Shown: positions 7,810 to 17,922, numbered from the stretch's first letter. The stretch: 64,000 nucleotides of DNA from an uncultured Lachnospiraceae bacterium (GCA_947626945.1 CANQUC010000010.1:1-64000), one strand, 5' to 3'. The notes: a model not told the origin generated them from the letters alone. Program-made: numbers and translations.

Positions 7810-9525
7810 ATGAAAGAAAAATGGTTTATCACTGCAAAAGGCGCCGACTTTCAGGCGATTGGGAACCGGTTTCACATTGATCCGGTGATCGCGCGGCTGA
7901 TCCGAAACAGAGACGTGACAGGGGAGGACGCTGTGGACGTTTATCTTCACGGCGGGCTGGAAAACCTGCATGCTCCCTGGCTGATGAAGGATATGAAACG
8001 GTCGGTGGAGATTTTGTCGGAGAAGATCCGTCTGGGAAAAAAGATCCGCATTATCGGGGATTATGATATTGACGGGGTCTGCGCCACTTACATTTTAAAA
8101 GAAGGACTGGACTGTCTGGGGGCAGACGCGGACTGCCGGATCCCCGAGCGCATCCGAGACGGTTACGGCATAAACAGCAGACTGATCACAATGGCAAAAG
8201 AGGATGGGGTGGATACCATTGTCACATGTGACAACGGCATCTCCGCAAGAGAGGAGATCGCCTGCGCAAAGTCTCTTGGCATGACGGTGATCGTGACGGA
8301 TCATCATGAGGTGCCCTTTGAGGATGTGGACGGAGAAAAACATTTTCTGCTTCCGCCTGCGGACGCGATCGTCAATCCCAAGCAGCGGGACTGCGATTAT
8401 CCCGATTCCGGACTTTGCGGCGGGGCAGTGGCTTACAAGCTTGTGGAGGCACTTTTTGAGGAAAACCGGATCCCAAAGGACAGGCTGCTGCCGCTGCTGC
8501 AGTTTGCCGCTGTGGCAACGGTGGGGGACGTGATGGATCTGACCGGGGAAAACCGGATCCTCGTCCGTCAGGGTCTGGAACGGATCCATCAGACCGCTCA
8601 TCCGGGCCTTTTGGCTCTTTGCGGGGTCAATCATCTTTCCAGAGAGGAGATCACCGCCTATCATATCGGATTTATCCTGGGCCCCTGTCTGAACGCAAGC
8701 GGACGTCTGGATACGGCAAAGCGGGCGCTTGCCCTTTTGCGGGAAAATGACAGCGCCAGGGCACTGTCTCTGGCGGAGGATCTGAAGTCCCTAAATGACA
8801 GCAGAAAGCAGCTGACGGAGCGGGCGGTGGATCAGGCCATGGAAATGATCCGGTCTACCCCGCTGGGGAAAGATCCGGTGCTGGTGGTGTATTTGCGGGA
8901 CTGCCATGAAAGCATTGCGGGCATTGTGGCGGGAAGAATCCGGGAGGCCTGTCACAAACCGGCCTTTGTGATCACGAAAGGGGAACAGTCCCTGAAAGGA
9001 TCCGGACGGTCCATTGCCGCTTACTCCATGTTTGAAAAGCTTCAGGAATGCAAAGATCTTTTGCTGAATTTTGGCGGGCATCCCATGGCGGCGGGACTTT
9101 CCCTGGAAGAGGAAAATCTGCCTGAGCTTCGGCGCAGGCTCAATGAAAACTGCGGCCTGACGGAGGAGGATTTCGCGGAAAAGGTGGTCATCGATATGCA
9201 GATGCCCCTGGGATATATTTCAGAGAGGCTTGTGCGGCAGCTTGCGCTGCTGGAGCCTTACGGAAAGGGAAACACCAAGCCCCTGTTTGCGGAAAAAGAT
9301 CTGTATGTGGAGCGGGGAGAGCTCATCGGGAAAAATAAAAACGTGCTGAAAATGAATGTAACCGCTTTGGACGGCACCAAAATGACGGCCCTTTGTTTTC
9401 GGGACGCGCAAAAAGCTTATGAGTATATTCAAAATAAGAGAACCATTACCGTGGCTTATTATCCTCAGATATCGGAATTCAGAGGACAGAAAAGCCTGCA
9501 GATCGTCATTGCCCATTATTACTAA
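7810..9525 (+). CDS. recJ: Single-stranded-DNA-specific exonuclease RecJ
   Basis: 571 aa, typical length. DHH phosphoesterase motifs are clear: GDYDIDGVCA near residue 83, CDNGIS near 140, DHH at 163-165, and a late GGHPMAAG in the DHHA1 part at about 425, followed by an OB-fold-like C-terminus (about 455-571). RecJ degrades single-stranded DNA 5' to 3' in recombination and base-excision repair. The ATG before KEKWFITAKG is used because the longer reading runs through the terminator hairpin. The ribosome-binding site GCGAGGG is weak. The gene ends at a bidirectional terminator facing the XRE regulator. Confidence 0.94.
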   Translation: MKEKWFITAKGADFQAIGNRFHIDPVIARLIRNRDVTGEDAVDVYLHGGLENLHAPWLMKDMKRSVEILSEKIRLGKKIRIIGDYDIDGVCATYILKEGLDCLGADADCRIPERIRDGYGINSRLITMAKEDGVDTIVTCDNGISAREEIACAKSLGMTVIVTDHHEVPFEDVDGEKHFLLPPADAIVNPKQRDCDYPDSGLCGGAVAYKLVEALFEENRIPKDRLLPLLQFAAVATVGDVMDLTGENRILVRQGLERIHQTAHPGLLALCGVNHLSREEITAYHIGFILGPCLNASGRLDTAKRALALLRENDSARALSLAEDLKSLNDSRKQLTERAVDQAMEMIRSTPLGKDPVLVVYLRDCHESIAGIVAGRIREACHKPAFVITKGEQSLKGSGRSIAAYSMFEKLQECKDLLLNFGGHPMAAGLSLEEENLPELRRRLNENCGLTEEDFAEKVVIDMQMPLGYISERLVRQLALLEPYGKGNTKPLFAEKDLYVERGELIGKNKNVLKMNVTALDGTKMTALCFRDAQKAYEYIQNKRTITVAYYPQISEFRGQKSLQIVIAHYY

Positions 9526-9573
9526 AGAACCGGTATCGGATCCGGAAAGACGGGTCAGAAACAACAAAAGACC

Positions 9574-9598
9574 GCGGCCGGAGAATTTCTCCGGCCGC
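9574..9598. terminator. Bidirectional terminator between recJ and the XRE gene
   Basis: Perfect 11-bp stem GCGGCCGGAGA/TCTCCGGCCGC with loop ATT. T-rich tracts flank it on both strands (CCTTTT on plus, CTTTTGTTGTTT on minus), as expected between convergent genes. Confidence 0.85.
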
Positions 9599-9618
9599 AG
9601 CCTTTTGGAATGTCATGA

Positions 9619-9984
9619 TCATTTGTTGTGTTTTTCGTCGTCTTTGTCACGCAACAACAGAAGCTCCGCATATCGGATCAGGTCGTCTCTTGATTTGTCG
9701 GAAACGGAATCAAAATAATTGACCAGTTGTGTCAGCTGCAGGTTGTAATGGGTATCCCTGGTATCCTGCAGGGAAGGAAACGTGCGGTTAATGCCGGTAA
9801 TCAGATAATCAATGGTCACATTGAACAGATTGGAAAGCTGCTCCAGCTTTTCATAGTCCGGCTGTTTGTTTTTGGTCTCGTATCCGGCAATCGTAGGGCG
9901 GGAAACATGCAGATAGTCCGCCAGATCTTTTTGTCTGTATTTCTGTTGCTTGCGGAGCATTTTTAATGTGGGGCCGAAATTCAT
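9619..9984 (-). CDS. XRE-family helix-turn-helix regulator
   Basis: 121 aa from the ATG preceded by GGAGGTGCTTT. Residues about 5-60 form a Cro/C1-type HTH (RQKDLADYLHVSRPTIAGYE) with the family's closing helix (KLEQLSNLFNVTIDYLI). The rest is a short helical tail with a charged end (LLLRDKDDEKHNK) that may mediate dimerisation. It is divergent from relA across a 250-base region that contains promoters for both, so autoregulation or an effect on relA is possible, but no operator was recognised. Confidence 0.85.
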   Translation of the reverse strand: MNFGPTLKMLRKQQKYRQKDLADYLHVSRPTIAGYETKNKQPDYEKLEQLSNLFNVTIDYLITGINRTFPSLQDTRDTHYNLQLTQLVNYFDSVSDKSRDDLIRYAELLLLRDKDDEKHNK

Positions 9985-10060
9985 AAAGCACCTCCAGTTT
10001 GTGGCGTCCATATCAGAGAATGTATATCCAATGCCGCCCGGCTGTTTTTATTCTGCTGTC

Positions 10061-10089
10061 ATTATAGCATAATTAAAAAGAAAATAAAG
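10061..10089 (-). promoter_or_regulatory. Likely promoter of the XRE gene
   Basis: Minus-strand TATAAT (10066-10061) with extended TGC just upstream; 17 bases before it only a weak CTTTAT stands at the -35 position. About 75 bases separate it from the ATG. Confidence 0.45.
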
Positions 10090-10157
10090 TGCTGTGTCAA
10101 TATGAAACAAAAAAATATCCTTTTTTCAGGGATTTTCGCATTTTTCCAAGATTGGAA

Positions 10158-10186
10158 TTGCATTTTGTGAGGATAATTACTATAAT
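10158..10186 (+). promoter_or_regulatory. Promoter of the relA operon
   Basis: TTGCAT (10158-10163), 17-bp spacer, consensus TATAAT (10181-10186). The expected transcript start near 10193 leaves too little leader for a GTG start at 10210 but fits the TTG at 10237 behind GAGG. Confidence 0.75.
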
Positions 10187-10236
10187 AAATACAATACGTT
10201 TCCGGAAATGTGAACAGAGAATCGAGGAATCAGAAT

Positions 10237-12540
10237 TTGACCGATGAAACAGAAAGACAAATGAAGGAGCAGGCACAACCGCTTCAAAATGAATATACCG
10301 TAGCGGCGCCGGAAGATTTTACCAGCCCTGAGGAGCTTTATGATCAGCTGCTGGCCAGGGTGCGGAAGTACCATCCGTCAGGTGATATCTCCCTGATCCA
10401 CAAAGCCTATACCGTTGCAAAGGAGGCTCACAAGGATCAGAGGAGAAAATCAGGGGAGCCCTACATCATCCATCCCATCTGCGTGGCCATGATCCTGGCG
10501 GATCTGGAGCTGGACAAAGAGACTATCGTAGCGGCGCTGCTCCATGACGTGGTGGAAGATACCGTGCTGACGCTGGATGAGATCCGGCAGGAGTTTGGCG
10601 AGGAGATCGCCGTTTTGGTAGACGGCGTCACAAAGCTGACTCAGCTGAATTATTCCGCTCACAGCAAGTTGGAGATCCAGGCGGAAAATCTGCGGAAAAT
10701 GTTTCTTGCCATGGCAAGGGATATCCGCGTGATCATCATCAAGCTGGCGGACCGTCTTCACAATATGCGGACGCTGCAGTATACGCCGCCGGAGAAGCAG
10801 CGGGAAAAAGCAAGGGAAACCATGGATATCTACGCGCCTCTTGCCCAGCGGCTTGGGATCGCCAAGGTAAAGGTGGAACTGGACGATCTGTCGCTGAAAT
10901 ATCTGGAGCCGGAAGTATATTATGATCTGGTGGATAAGATCGTATACCGCAAAAGCGTCAGAGAAGAGTATGTGCAGTCCATCGCGGCAGATGTGCAGAA
11001 GCATATTGAGGAAGCGGGCATTCAGGCCCGGATCGGCGGCAGGGTCAAGCATTTCTTCAGCATCTACAAAAAGATGGTGAATCAGGATAAGACCCTTGAC
11101 CAGATCTATGATCTGTTCGCGGTGCGAATCATTGTGAAGACCATTCCCGAATGTTACGCGGCACTGGGCGTGATCCATGAAATGTATACTCCTATCCCGG
11201 GGCGGTTCAAAGATTATATTGCCATGCCAAAGGCCAATATGTACCAGTCTCTGCATACCACCCTCATCGGACCTACCGGACAGCCCTTTGAGATCCAGAT
11301 CCGGACGGAGGAGATGCACCGGACGGCAGAATACGGTATTGCCGCCCACTGGAAGTACAAAGAGTCTTCAGACGGAAAAAAAGTAGACAGCCAGGAGGAG
11401 GAAAAGCTCAGCTGGCTGCGGCAGATCCTGGAATGGCAGCAGGACATGTCCGACAACAAAGAATTTTTAAGTCTGCTGAAAAGCGATCTGAACCTGTTCT
11501 CCGATCAGGTATACTGCTTTACGCCTACAGGAGACGTGAAAAATCTTGTGAACGGCTCCACGCCCATTGACTTTGCCTACAGCATTCACTCGGCCGTAGG
11601 CAACCGGATGATCGGGGCAAGAGTCAACGGAAAGCTGGTGCCCATTGATTATAAGATTCAGAACGGAGACCGGATCGAGGTGCTGACCTCTCAGAATTCC
11701 AAGGGGCCCAGCCGTGACTGGCTTTCCGTTGTCAGGACCACTCAGGCAAAAAATAAGATCAACCAGTGGTTCAAAACCCAGCTGAAGGAAGAAAATATCA
11801 GCAAAGGAAAGGAAATGCTCCAGCAGTACTGTAAGATCCGCTCAATTGCCCTGGGCTCCCTGAACAAGCCGGAATACCAGTCAAAGGTGATGCGCAAATA
11901 CGGCTTCAAGGACTGGGAATCCGTCCTGGCGGCAGTAGGACATGGCGGCCTGAAAGAGGGACAGGTGATCAACAAGCTGCTGGATGAATACAGCAAGGCT
12001 CATCCGAAAACAGTAACGGACGAGACGGTTCTGGAAAATGTGGAAAACGCCCACAGCCCAAAGGACGCTTCTGTGAAAAAAGGCGGCATTGTCGTCAAGG
12101 GCACCCGGGACGTGGCGGTGCGTTATTCCAAATGCTGCTCACCGGTTCCCGGAGATGAGATCGTAGGGTTCATTACAAGAGGAAGAGGCGTATCCATCCA
12201 CCGGACAGACTGCGTCAACATCATCAATATGCCGGAAGCAGACAGAGCCAGGCTTGTGGAGGCGGAATGGCAGGAGCCTGCCCTTGTGGAGACCGGTGAA
12301 CTGTACAGCACGGAGATCAATATTTACGGCACCAACCGAAGCGGTCTGCTGGTAGACGTTTCCAAGGTGCTTACAGAGCGGAAGATCGACATTACTTCCG
12401 TGAACGTGCGGATCAATAAGCAGGGTACCGCCACCATCAATATGACCTTTGACATCCGTTCCACAGAAGAGCTGCAGGAGATTGTTGACAGACTGAAACG
12501 GATTACCAGCGTTCTTGGAGTAGAGCGGGCCACAGGTTAA
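10237..12540 (+). CDS. relA: Bifunctional (p)ppGpp synthetase/hydrolase
   Basis: About 767 aa, the usual length of the long Rel enzyme. In order: HD hydrolase domain with HDVVED near residue 102; synthetase domain with GRFKDYIAMPK and YQSLHT, where RFKD fits the RxKD form linked to bifunctional Rel; TGS domain (YCFTPTGDVKNL, DFAYSIHSAVG); a Cys/His-bearing middle region (KCCSPVPGDEI, HRTDC); and a C-terminal ACT domain (INIYGTNRSGLLVDVSKVL). It makes and degrades (p)ppGpp in response to starvation. The start is uncertain: GTG 10210, TTG 10237 (best ribosome-binding site) or ATG 10261. It is first in a run with the MBL hydrolase, hemZ and hisS. Confidence 0.95.
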   Translation: MTDETERQMKEQAQPLQNEYTVAAPEDFTSPEELYDQLLARVRKYHPSGDISLIHKAYTVAKEAHKDQRRKSGEPYIIHPICVAMILADLELDKETIVAALLHDVVEDTVLTLDEIRQEFGEEIAVLVDGVTKLTQLNYSAHSKLEIQAENLRKMFLAMARDIRVIIIKLADRLHNMRTLQYTPPEKQREKARETMDIYAPLAQRLGIAKVKVELDDLSLKYLEPEVYYDLVDKIVYRKSVREEYVQSIAADVQKHIEEAGIQARIGGRVKHFFSIYKKMVNQDKTLDQIYDLFAVRIIVKTIPECYAALGVIHEMYTPIPGRFKDYIAMPKANMYQSLHTTLIGPTGQPFEIQIRTEEMHRTAEYGIAAHWKYKESSDGKKVDSQEEEKLSWLRQILEWQQDMSDNKEFLSLLKSDLNLFSDQVYCFTPTGDVKNLVNGSTPIDFAYSIHSAVGNRMIGARVNGKLVPIDYKIQNGDRIEVLTSQNSKGPSRDWLSVVRTTQAKNKINQWFKTQLKEENISKGKEMLQQYCKIRSIALGSLNKPEYQSKVMRKYGFKDWESVLAAVGHGGLKEGQVINKLLDEYSKAHPKTVTDETVLENVENAHSPKDASVKKGGIVVKGTRDVAVRYSKCCSPVPGDEIVGFITRGRGVSIHRTDCVNIINMPEADRARLVEAEWQEPALVETGELYSTEINIYGTNRSGLLVDVSKVLTERKIDITSVNVRINKQGTATINMTFDIRSTEELQEIVDRLKRITSVLGVERATG

Positions 12541-12551
12541 AAGGAGAGCTT

Positions 12552-13184
12552 ATGGGGGAGATGCAGATCAAAAAGCTGGTCTTGGGACCGGTGATGACAA
12601 ACTGCTACATTGTCTATGAAAAAGAAAAAAAAGAGGCGCTGATCATTGACCCGGCCGACCGGCCACAGATCATTGAAAAGACTCTGGAGGATCTTCAGCT
12701 TGCGCCGGCCGCCATTTTGCTGACGCATGGCCATTTTGACCATATCCTTGGAGGAGAGGCCTTAAAGGAACGGTACGGGATTTTGGTCTATGCCCATCAG
12801 GAGGAGGTTTCCCTGGCAGCGGACGAGATCCAAAACGAGGCTGTGGGATTTGGCACCCATGGACGCATCAGGGTAGACCGGCCCCTTAGCGACGGACAGA
12901 TTCTTTCTCTTGGAGGATTTCAGATCAGGGTGATTCATACGCCCGGTCATACCGCCGGCGGCGTCTGTTATTATTTTGAAGAGCAAAAGATCCTGTTTTC
13001 AGGGGATACGCTGTTTGCCGGATCAGTGGGCAGAACCGATCTGCATACAGGCAATTACGCGCAGATCATCAGCTCTGTCAGGGAAAAGCTGTTTGCGCTG
13101 CCGGAGGATGTGCGGGTGTTTCCCGGACACGATGAAGAGACTACGATCGGATATGAAATGAAATACAATCCTTTTATTGTGTAA
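12552..13184 (+). CDS. MBL-fold metallo-hydrolase (glyoxalase II-like)
   Basis: 210 aa cytosolic protein of the metallo-beta-lactamase fold. All metal-ligand motifs are present: THGHFDH near residue 58, GHTAGG near 136, SGDTLF near 155, and GHDEET near 197. It starts 11 bases after relA with AAGGAGAGC as ribosome-binding site. The short form, without the C-terminal helical domain of true glyoxalase II, is common next to relA in Firmicutes; its substrate is not known and 'hydroxyacylglutathione hydrolase' should not be taken literally in an organism unlikely to make glutathione. Confidence 0.9.
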   Translation: MGEMQIKKLVLGPVMTNCYIVYEKEKKEALIIDPADRPQIIEKTLEDLQLAPAAILLTHGHFDHILGGEALKERYGILVYAHQEEVSLAADEIQNEAVGFGTHGRIRVDRPLSDGQILSLGGFQIRVIHTPGHTAGGVCYYFEEQKILFSGDTLFAGSVGRTDLHTGNYAQIISSVREKLFALPEDVRVFPGHDEETTIGYEMKYNPFIV

Positions 13185-13256
13185 GAGCTCTGATGGCAGA
13201 CGCGAACTGGAGGTTCCCGTCGCCCGTGGCGTAAACGCTCCGGAATGGGGATTATT

Positions 13257-14786
13257 ATGAATATTGAAATCACACTGAACGACCTGGAATTTGAGCAGGA
13301 TATCCGGGCTCTTGCCATGGCATTTTATCCGGGCAGCGTCATTTCTGTTGGGCAGGCCAAGGCGCCGGATCAGGGGGAAGAAGACCCGGCGGAACCGGAG
13401 GCGGGACAGACAAATTTGCGCCGGCTGGAGGTGCTCAGGCAGAAAGATCACATCCGGATTCGTCTGTTTCGTCAGGACAGGCTGTTTTTGGAAGACCGGT
13501 TTGCAGAGAGCGGACAACATGGGGGGACAGATCAGACCCAAAACCGGCTGGAACGGAAAAACCGGCTGAAACGCCATCTGTACCGGGTATTTTCCGAAGA
13601 TACGGACAAAACCCTTCCATGGGGCACTCTTACGGGGATCCGCCCCACGAAGCTTCCCATGGCCATGCTGGAAAAGGGCATGAGCCCCGGGGAAATTGAA
13701 GAGATTATGAGCCGGGAATATAATACCGGAAAGGAAAAGATCGCGCTGGCAACGGAAATCGCCCAAAGAGAGCGGCAGATTCTGCGCCGGATCGATTATG
13801 AAAAGGGCTACAGCCTTTATGTAGGCATTCCCTTTTGCCCCAGCACATGCGCCTACTGTTCCTTTCCATCCAATCCGCTGTCCAGGTGGAAGACAAAAGT
13901 AGACGACTATCTGGACGCGCTGGAAAAGGAGCTTGCCTGGGTGAGCGGCTGCTGCAGGGAGAAAACGATGGATACCCTTTACATCGGCGGCGGTACGCCT
14001 ACCACTCTGGAGCCTGCGCAGCTGGAACGGCTGTTTTCCATGCTGGAGCGGTATTTTTCACTGGATCAGCTGCTGGAGTGGTCCGTGGAGGCCGGCAGGC
14101 CGGACAGCATTACAAGGGAAAAGCTGCAGGTGCTGAAAGACCATCCGGTCACCAGAATCTCCATCAATCCCCAGACGATGAAAGAGGAGACCTTAAAGCT
14201 CATTGGCCGCCATCACACGGTGGCACAGACGGAAGAGGCCTTTTTTCTTGCCAGGAGCATGGGCTTTGACAACATCAACATGGATCTGATCCTGGGACTT
14301 CCGGATGAGACGCCGGAGGACGTGGCGGACACCATGTCCCGGATTGCCGTGCTGGCTCCGGACAGCCTGACGGTGCACAGCCTTGCCATCAAGCGGGCGG
14401 CCCGTCTGAATACGGAGAAAGAGAGCTTTCAGAACCGGCGGATGGTGAACACGGAAGACCTTCACAGCCTGACGGAGCAAAAGGCAAGGAACATGGGACT
14501 TCTTCCCTATTATCTGTACCGGCAGAAAAATATGGCCGGCAATCTGGAAAACGTAGGCTATGCCAGAGAAGGAAAATTTGGCATTTACAATATTCTGATC
14601 ATGGAGGAAATGCAGAGCATTTTTGCCGTGGGAGCCGGCGGTTCATCCAAGCTGGTATTTCCCGGCGGACGCCATGAGCGGGTGGAAAACGTAAAAGATG
14701 TAGGCCAGTATATGAGCCGCATTGACGAGATGATCCAAAGAAAACGGGCGGCCCTGGAAAACCTGGGGCGGCCGGAAAGGCGGTAA
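13257..14786 (+). CDS. hemZ: Coproporphyrinogen III oxidase-like radical SAM protein HemZ
   Basis: About 509 aa. The radical SAM motif CPSTCAYC (C194, C198, C201) is the HemZ form, with the following glycine-rich stretch IGGGTPTT, and a C-terminal HemN-like domain. The N-terminal ~180 residues are poorly conserved and highly charged (about residues 35-110), normal for HemZ-type proteins. Related enzymes convert coproporphyrinogen III anaerobically; in organisms without a full haem pathway the role is uncertain. No other haem gene is in the window. Two ATGs are possible (13245 or 13257). The stop overlaps the hisS start (TAATG). Confidence 0.88.
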   Translation: MNIEITLNDLEFEQDIRALAMAFYPGSVISVGQAKAPDQGEEDPAEPEAGQTNLRRLEVLRQKDHIRIRLFRQDRLFLEDRFAESGQHGGTDQTQNRLERKNRLKRHLYRVFSEDTDKTLPWGTLTGIRPTKLPMAMLEKGMSPGEIEEIMSREYNTGKEKIALATEIAQRERQILRRIDYEKGYSLYVGIPFCPSTCAYCSFPSNPLSRWKTKVDDYLDALEKELAWVSGCCREKTMDTLYIGGGTPTTLEPAQLERLFSMLERYFSLDQLLEWSVEAGRPDSITREKLQVLKDHPVTRISINPQTMKEETLKLIGRHHTVAQTEEAFFLARSMGFDNINMDLILGLPDETPEDVADTMSRIAVLAPDSLTVHSLAIKRAARLNTEKESFQNRRMVNTEDLHSLTEQKARNMGLLPYYLYRQKNMAGNLENVGYAREGKFGIYNILIMEEMQSIFAVGAGGSSKLVFPGGRHERVENVKDVGQYMSRIDEMIQRKRAALENLGRPERR

Positions 14787-16042
14787 TGAAGATGCCATTG
14801 AAAAAAAAGCCTGTTACAGGCATGAAAGATATTCTTCCGGGGGAAATGGAGATCCGGGATTATGTAATGAATCTGATCCGGGAGACTTATAAAACCTTTG
14901 GGTTTTCATCTATGGAAACGCCCTGTGTGGAACATATTGAAAACCTTACAAGCAAACAGGGCGGCGACAACGAAAAACTGATCTTTAAGATTTTAAAGCG
15001 GGGAGAAAAGCTGAAGCTGGATACGGCCCAAAGCGAGGCGGATCTTGTGGACGGCGGCCTCCGCTATGACCTGACGGTGCCCCTTTCCCGGTACTACGCC
15101 AACAACGCAAACGATCTGCCCAGTCCCTTTAAGGCTTTGCAGATGGGAAGCGTATGGAGGGCGGACAGGCCCCAGAGAGGGCGTTTTCGCCAGTTTACCC
15201 AGTGCGACATTGACATACTGGGGGAACCGTCCATCCTGGCGGAGATCGAACTGATCACCGCCACTACCACACTGCTGGGAAAGCTGGGCTTTCACAACTT
15301 TACCATCCATATCAATGACCGGCGGATGCTGAAAGCCATGGCGGCTTACAGCGGCTTTCTGCCGGAGCAGTACGATACGGTGTTCATCATTCTGGACAAG
15401 ATGGACAAGATCGGCCTGGATGGCGTGAAAGCGGAGCTTTTGGAAGAAGGCTTCGCGGCAGAAGCCGTTGACAGTTATCTGGCTCTGTTTGAGAAGATCA
15501 CAAAGGATGTGGAGGGCGTCCGCTGGTGTAAAGAGACCCTTGGTGACGCGCTGGAACAAAAGGTTGCCGAGGATCTGGAAACCATTATCACAACGGTGGA
15601 AAGCGTGAAGTCCGCGGATTTTAAAATTGTATTTGACCCCACTCTGGTGCGGGGCATGTCCTACTATACCGGCCCCATCTTTGAAATCTCCATGGATGAG
15701 TTCGGCGCAGCTGTAGGCGGCGGCGGCCGCTACGACGAGATGATCGGCAAGTTTACCGGAAACGATACCTGCGCCTGCGGCTTTTCCATCGGATTTGAGC
15801 GGATCGTCATGCTGCTTCTGGAGCGGGGATTTCAGATCCCGGGCGCAGGCCTGAAAAGGGCGGTCCTGATTGATAAAAGAATTTCAGCCCAGCGGCTGGC
15901 GGAGGTATTAAAAGACGCCAAGAAAGACCGTGAGGCAGGCGTACAGGTGACGGTGGCCGTCATGAAGAAAAATAAAAAGTTTCAGAAAGAACAGCTTGTG
16001 AAAGAAGGGTATACGGACATTCAGGAAATCTTTGCGGACTGA
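14786..16042 (+). CDS. hisS: Histidyl-tRNA synthetase
   Basis: 418 aa class II synthetase. Motif 2 is RADRPQRGRFRQFTQCDIDI; the histidine-specific signatures are LVRGMSYYTGP and the glycine-rich AVGGGGRYDEMI; motif 3 is ACGFSIGFERI. The C-terminal anticodon-binding domain covers about 330-418. The ATG overlaps the hemZ stop by one base and GGAAAGG lies just upstream, so translation is probably coupled. No T-box leader is visible. Confidence 0.95.
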   Translation: MKMPLKKKPVTGMKDILPGEMEIRDYVMNLIRETYKTFGFSSMETPCVEHIENLTSKQGGDNEKLIFKILKRGEKLKLDTAQSEADLVDGGLRYDLTVPLSRYYANNANDLPSPFKALQMGSVWRADRPQRGRFRQFTQCDIDILGEPSILAEIELITATTTLLGKLGFHNFTIHINDRRMLKAMAAYSGFLPEQYDTVFIILDKMDKIGLDGVKAELLEEGFAAEAVDSYLALFEKITKDVEGVRWCKETLGDALEQKVAEDLETIITTVESVKSADFKIVFDPTLVRGMSYYTGPIFEISMDEFGAAVGGGGRYDEMIGKFTGNDTCACGFSIGFERIVMLLLERGFQIPGAGLKRAVLIDKRISAQRLAEVLKDAKKDREAGVQVTVAVMKKNKKFQKEQLVKEGYTDIQEIFAD

Positions 16043-16128
16043 GGATGACGCGCACAGAAAAAATACGAAATGAACACAGCGTCATTGAGACAGGAAACAA
16101 AATCATAAGATAGAAAGGCTTGATCAAA

Positions 16129-17922
16129 ATGGCAGAATCAATGAAAGGAATGCACAGAACCCACCGCTGTACGGAGGTGACGGACGCGCAGATCGGAAGC
16201 ACCGTCACCGTTATGGGCTGGGTGCAGAAACGAAGAAATTTAGGAAGCTTGATTTTTGTGGATCTGAGGGACCGCACCGGTATTTTGCAGATTGTATTTG
16301 ACACCAACGACATCGGGGAAGCGGGCTTTGAAAAGGCGGGAACTCTGCGAAGCGAATATGTGGTCGCCATTACCGGGAAGGTCACCGAAAGAGAGGGCGC
16401 GGTAAATGAAAGCCTGAAGACCGGACGTCTGGAGGTGCGGGCAACTACGCTGCGGATCCTGTCGGAGGCGCTGACGCCGCCTTTCCCCATTGAGGAGGAT
16501 TCGCAGACCAAGGATGAGCTTCGACTGAAATACCGGTATCTGGATCTGCGCCGCCCTGACTTGCAGCGCAACCTGATGCTGCGCAGCCGGGTTGCCATGA
16601 AAGTCCGTTCTTATATGGAATCGCAGGGCTTTCTGGAGATTGAGACTCCCATGCTTAACAAAAGTACGCCAGAGGGCGCCAGAGATTATCTTGTGCCAAG
16701 CCGCGTGCATCCCGGCAGCTTTTACGCGCTGCCTCAGTCGCCCCAGCTGTTTAAGCAGCTTTTGATGTGTTCCGGTTATGACCGGTATTTTCAGATCGCA
16801 AGATGCTTCCGGGACGAGGATCTGCGGGCGGACCGCCAGCCGGAGTTTACCCAGATCGACATGGAGCTTTCCTTTGTAGACGAGGAAGACGTGATGGCGG
16901 TCAATGAGGGACTGTTAAAGGAAATTTTTGCGGAGGTAGGAGTGGACGTGCAGCTTCCCATTCAGCGGATGACCTATCGGGAAGCCATGGAGCGTTTTGG
17001 CTCCGACAAGCCGGACAATCGGTTTGGAATGGAGCTGGTAAACGTCACCTCTATAGTAAAGGACTGCGGCTTCGGCGTATTTTCCGGCGCTGTAAAAGCA
17101 GGGGGAAGCGTTCGTGGAATCAATGCCGGCGGGCAGGGCGCCATGCCCAGAAAGAAGATCGACGCCCTTGTGGAATTTGCCAGAGGCTATGGGGCAAAAG
17201 GGCTTGCCTATCTTTGCATCAATGAAGACGGTACTGTAAAATCTTCCTTTGCAAAATTCCTTTCAGAAAGCGAGCTGGACGGACTGATCCGGGCCATGGA
17301 CGGACATCCCGGCGATCTGCTGCTGTTTGCGGCGGACAGGGATTCCATAGTCTTTGACGTGCTTGGCGGCCTTCGGCTGCATCTGGCAGAGCAGATGGGA
17401 CTGCTGGATAAAAATGTGTACAGCTTCTTATGGATCACGGAATTTCCGCTGCTGGAATGGTCGGAGGAGCAGAACCGTTTTGTGGCCAAGCATCATCCCT
17501 TTACCATGCCCATGGAGGAGGATCTGGACAAGCTGGATACCGATCCGGGAGCCGTGCGGGCAAGAGCCTATGATATCGTGTTGAACGGTACGGAGATCGG
17601 CGGCGGCAGTATCCGTATCCATCAGGATCACATACAGGAAAAAATGTTTCAGGTGCTGGGCTTTACAAAAGAAGCCGCTTATGAACAGTTTGGTTTTCTG
17701 ATGGACGCATTCAAGTATGGCGTGCCCCCTCACGGAGGACTGGCATACGGACTGGACCGGCTCATCATGCTGATGGCCAAGGAAGACAGCATCCGGGAAG
17801 TGATTGCGTTCCCCAAGGTGAAGGACGCTTCCTGCCTTATGACGGAAGCTCCCTCTCCGGTAGATCAAAAACAGCTGGAGGAGCTTCAGATCTCAGTCGC
17901 CCGCAAAGAAGACGGACAGTGA
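16129..17922 (+). CDS. aspS: Aspartyl-tRNA synthetase (bacterial type, with GAD domain)
   Basis: 597 aa. N-terminal OB-fold anticodon domain (about 1-110: VTVMGWVQKRRNLGSLIFVD), class II motif 2 (RCFRDEDLRADRQPEFTQID), inserted GAD domain (about 285-415), and motif 3 (GLAYGLDRLIML). The ATG at 16129 is favoured since AGAAAGG lies 9 bases upstream; an in-frame TTG at 16120 is too close to that site. The 86 bases after hisS hold only a weak inverted repeat (ATGACGC/GCGTCAT) and no T-box. It is probably transcribed with hisS. Confidence 0.95.
   Translation: MAESMKGMHRTHRCTEVTDAQIGSTVTVMGWVQKRRNLGSLIFVDLRDRTGILQIVFDTNDIGEAGFEKAGTLRSEYVVAITGKVTEREGAVNESLKTGRLEVRATTLRILSEALTPPFPIEEDSQTKDELRLKYRYLDLRRPDLQRNLMLRSRVAMKVRSYMESQGFLEIETPMLNKSTPEGARDYLVPSRVHPGSFYALPQSPQLFKQLLMCSGYDRYFQIARCFRDEDLRADRQPEFTQIDMELSFVDEEDVMAVNEGLLKEIFAEVGVDVQLPIQRMTYREAMERFGSDKPDNRFGMELVNVTSIVKDCGFGVFSGAVKAGGSVRGINAGGQGAMPRKKIDALVEFARGYGAKGLAYLCINEDGTVKSSFAKFLSESELDGLIRAMDGHPGDLLLFAADRDSIVFDVLGGLRLHLAEQMGLLDKNVYSFLWITEFPLLEWSEEQNRFVAKHHPFTMPMEEDLDKLDTDPGAVRARAYDIVLNGTEIGGGSIRIHQDHIQEKMFQVLGFTKEAAYEQFGFLMDAFKYGVPPHGGLAYGLDRLIMLMAKEDSIREVIAFPKVKDASCLMTEAPSPVDQKQLEELQISVARKEDGQ

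Noticed and set aside
16043..16128. Regulatory stem (ATGACGC/GCGTCAT) between hisS and aspS
   Set aside because: The 7-bp arms are far apart with a 27-base loop and no T-run; chance is likely.
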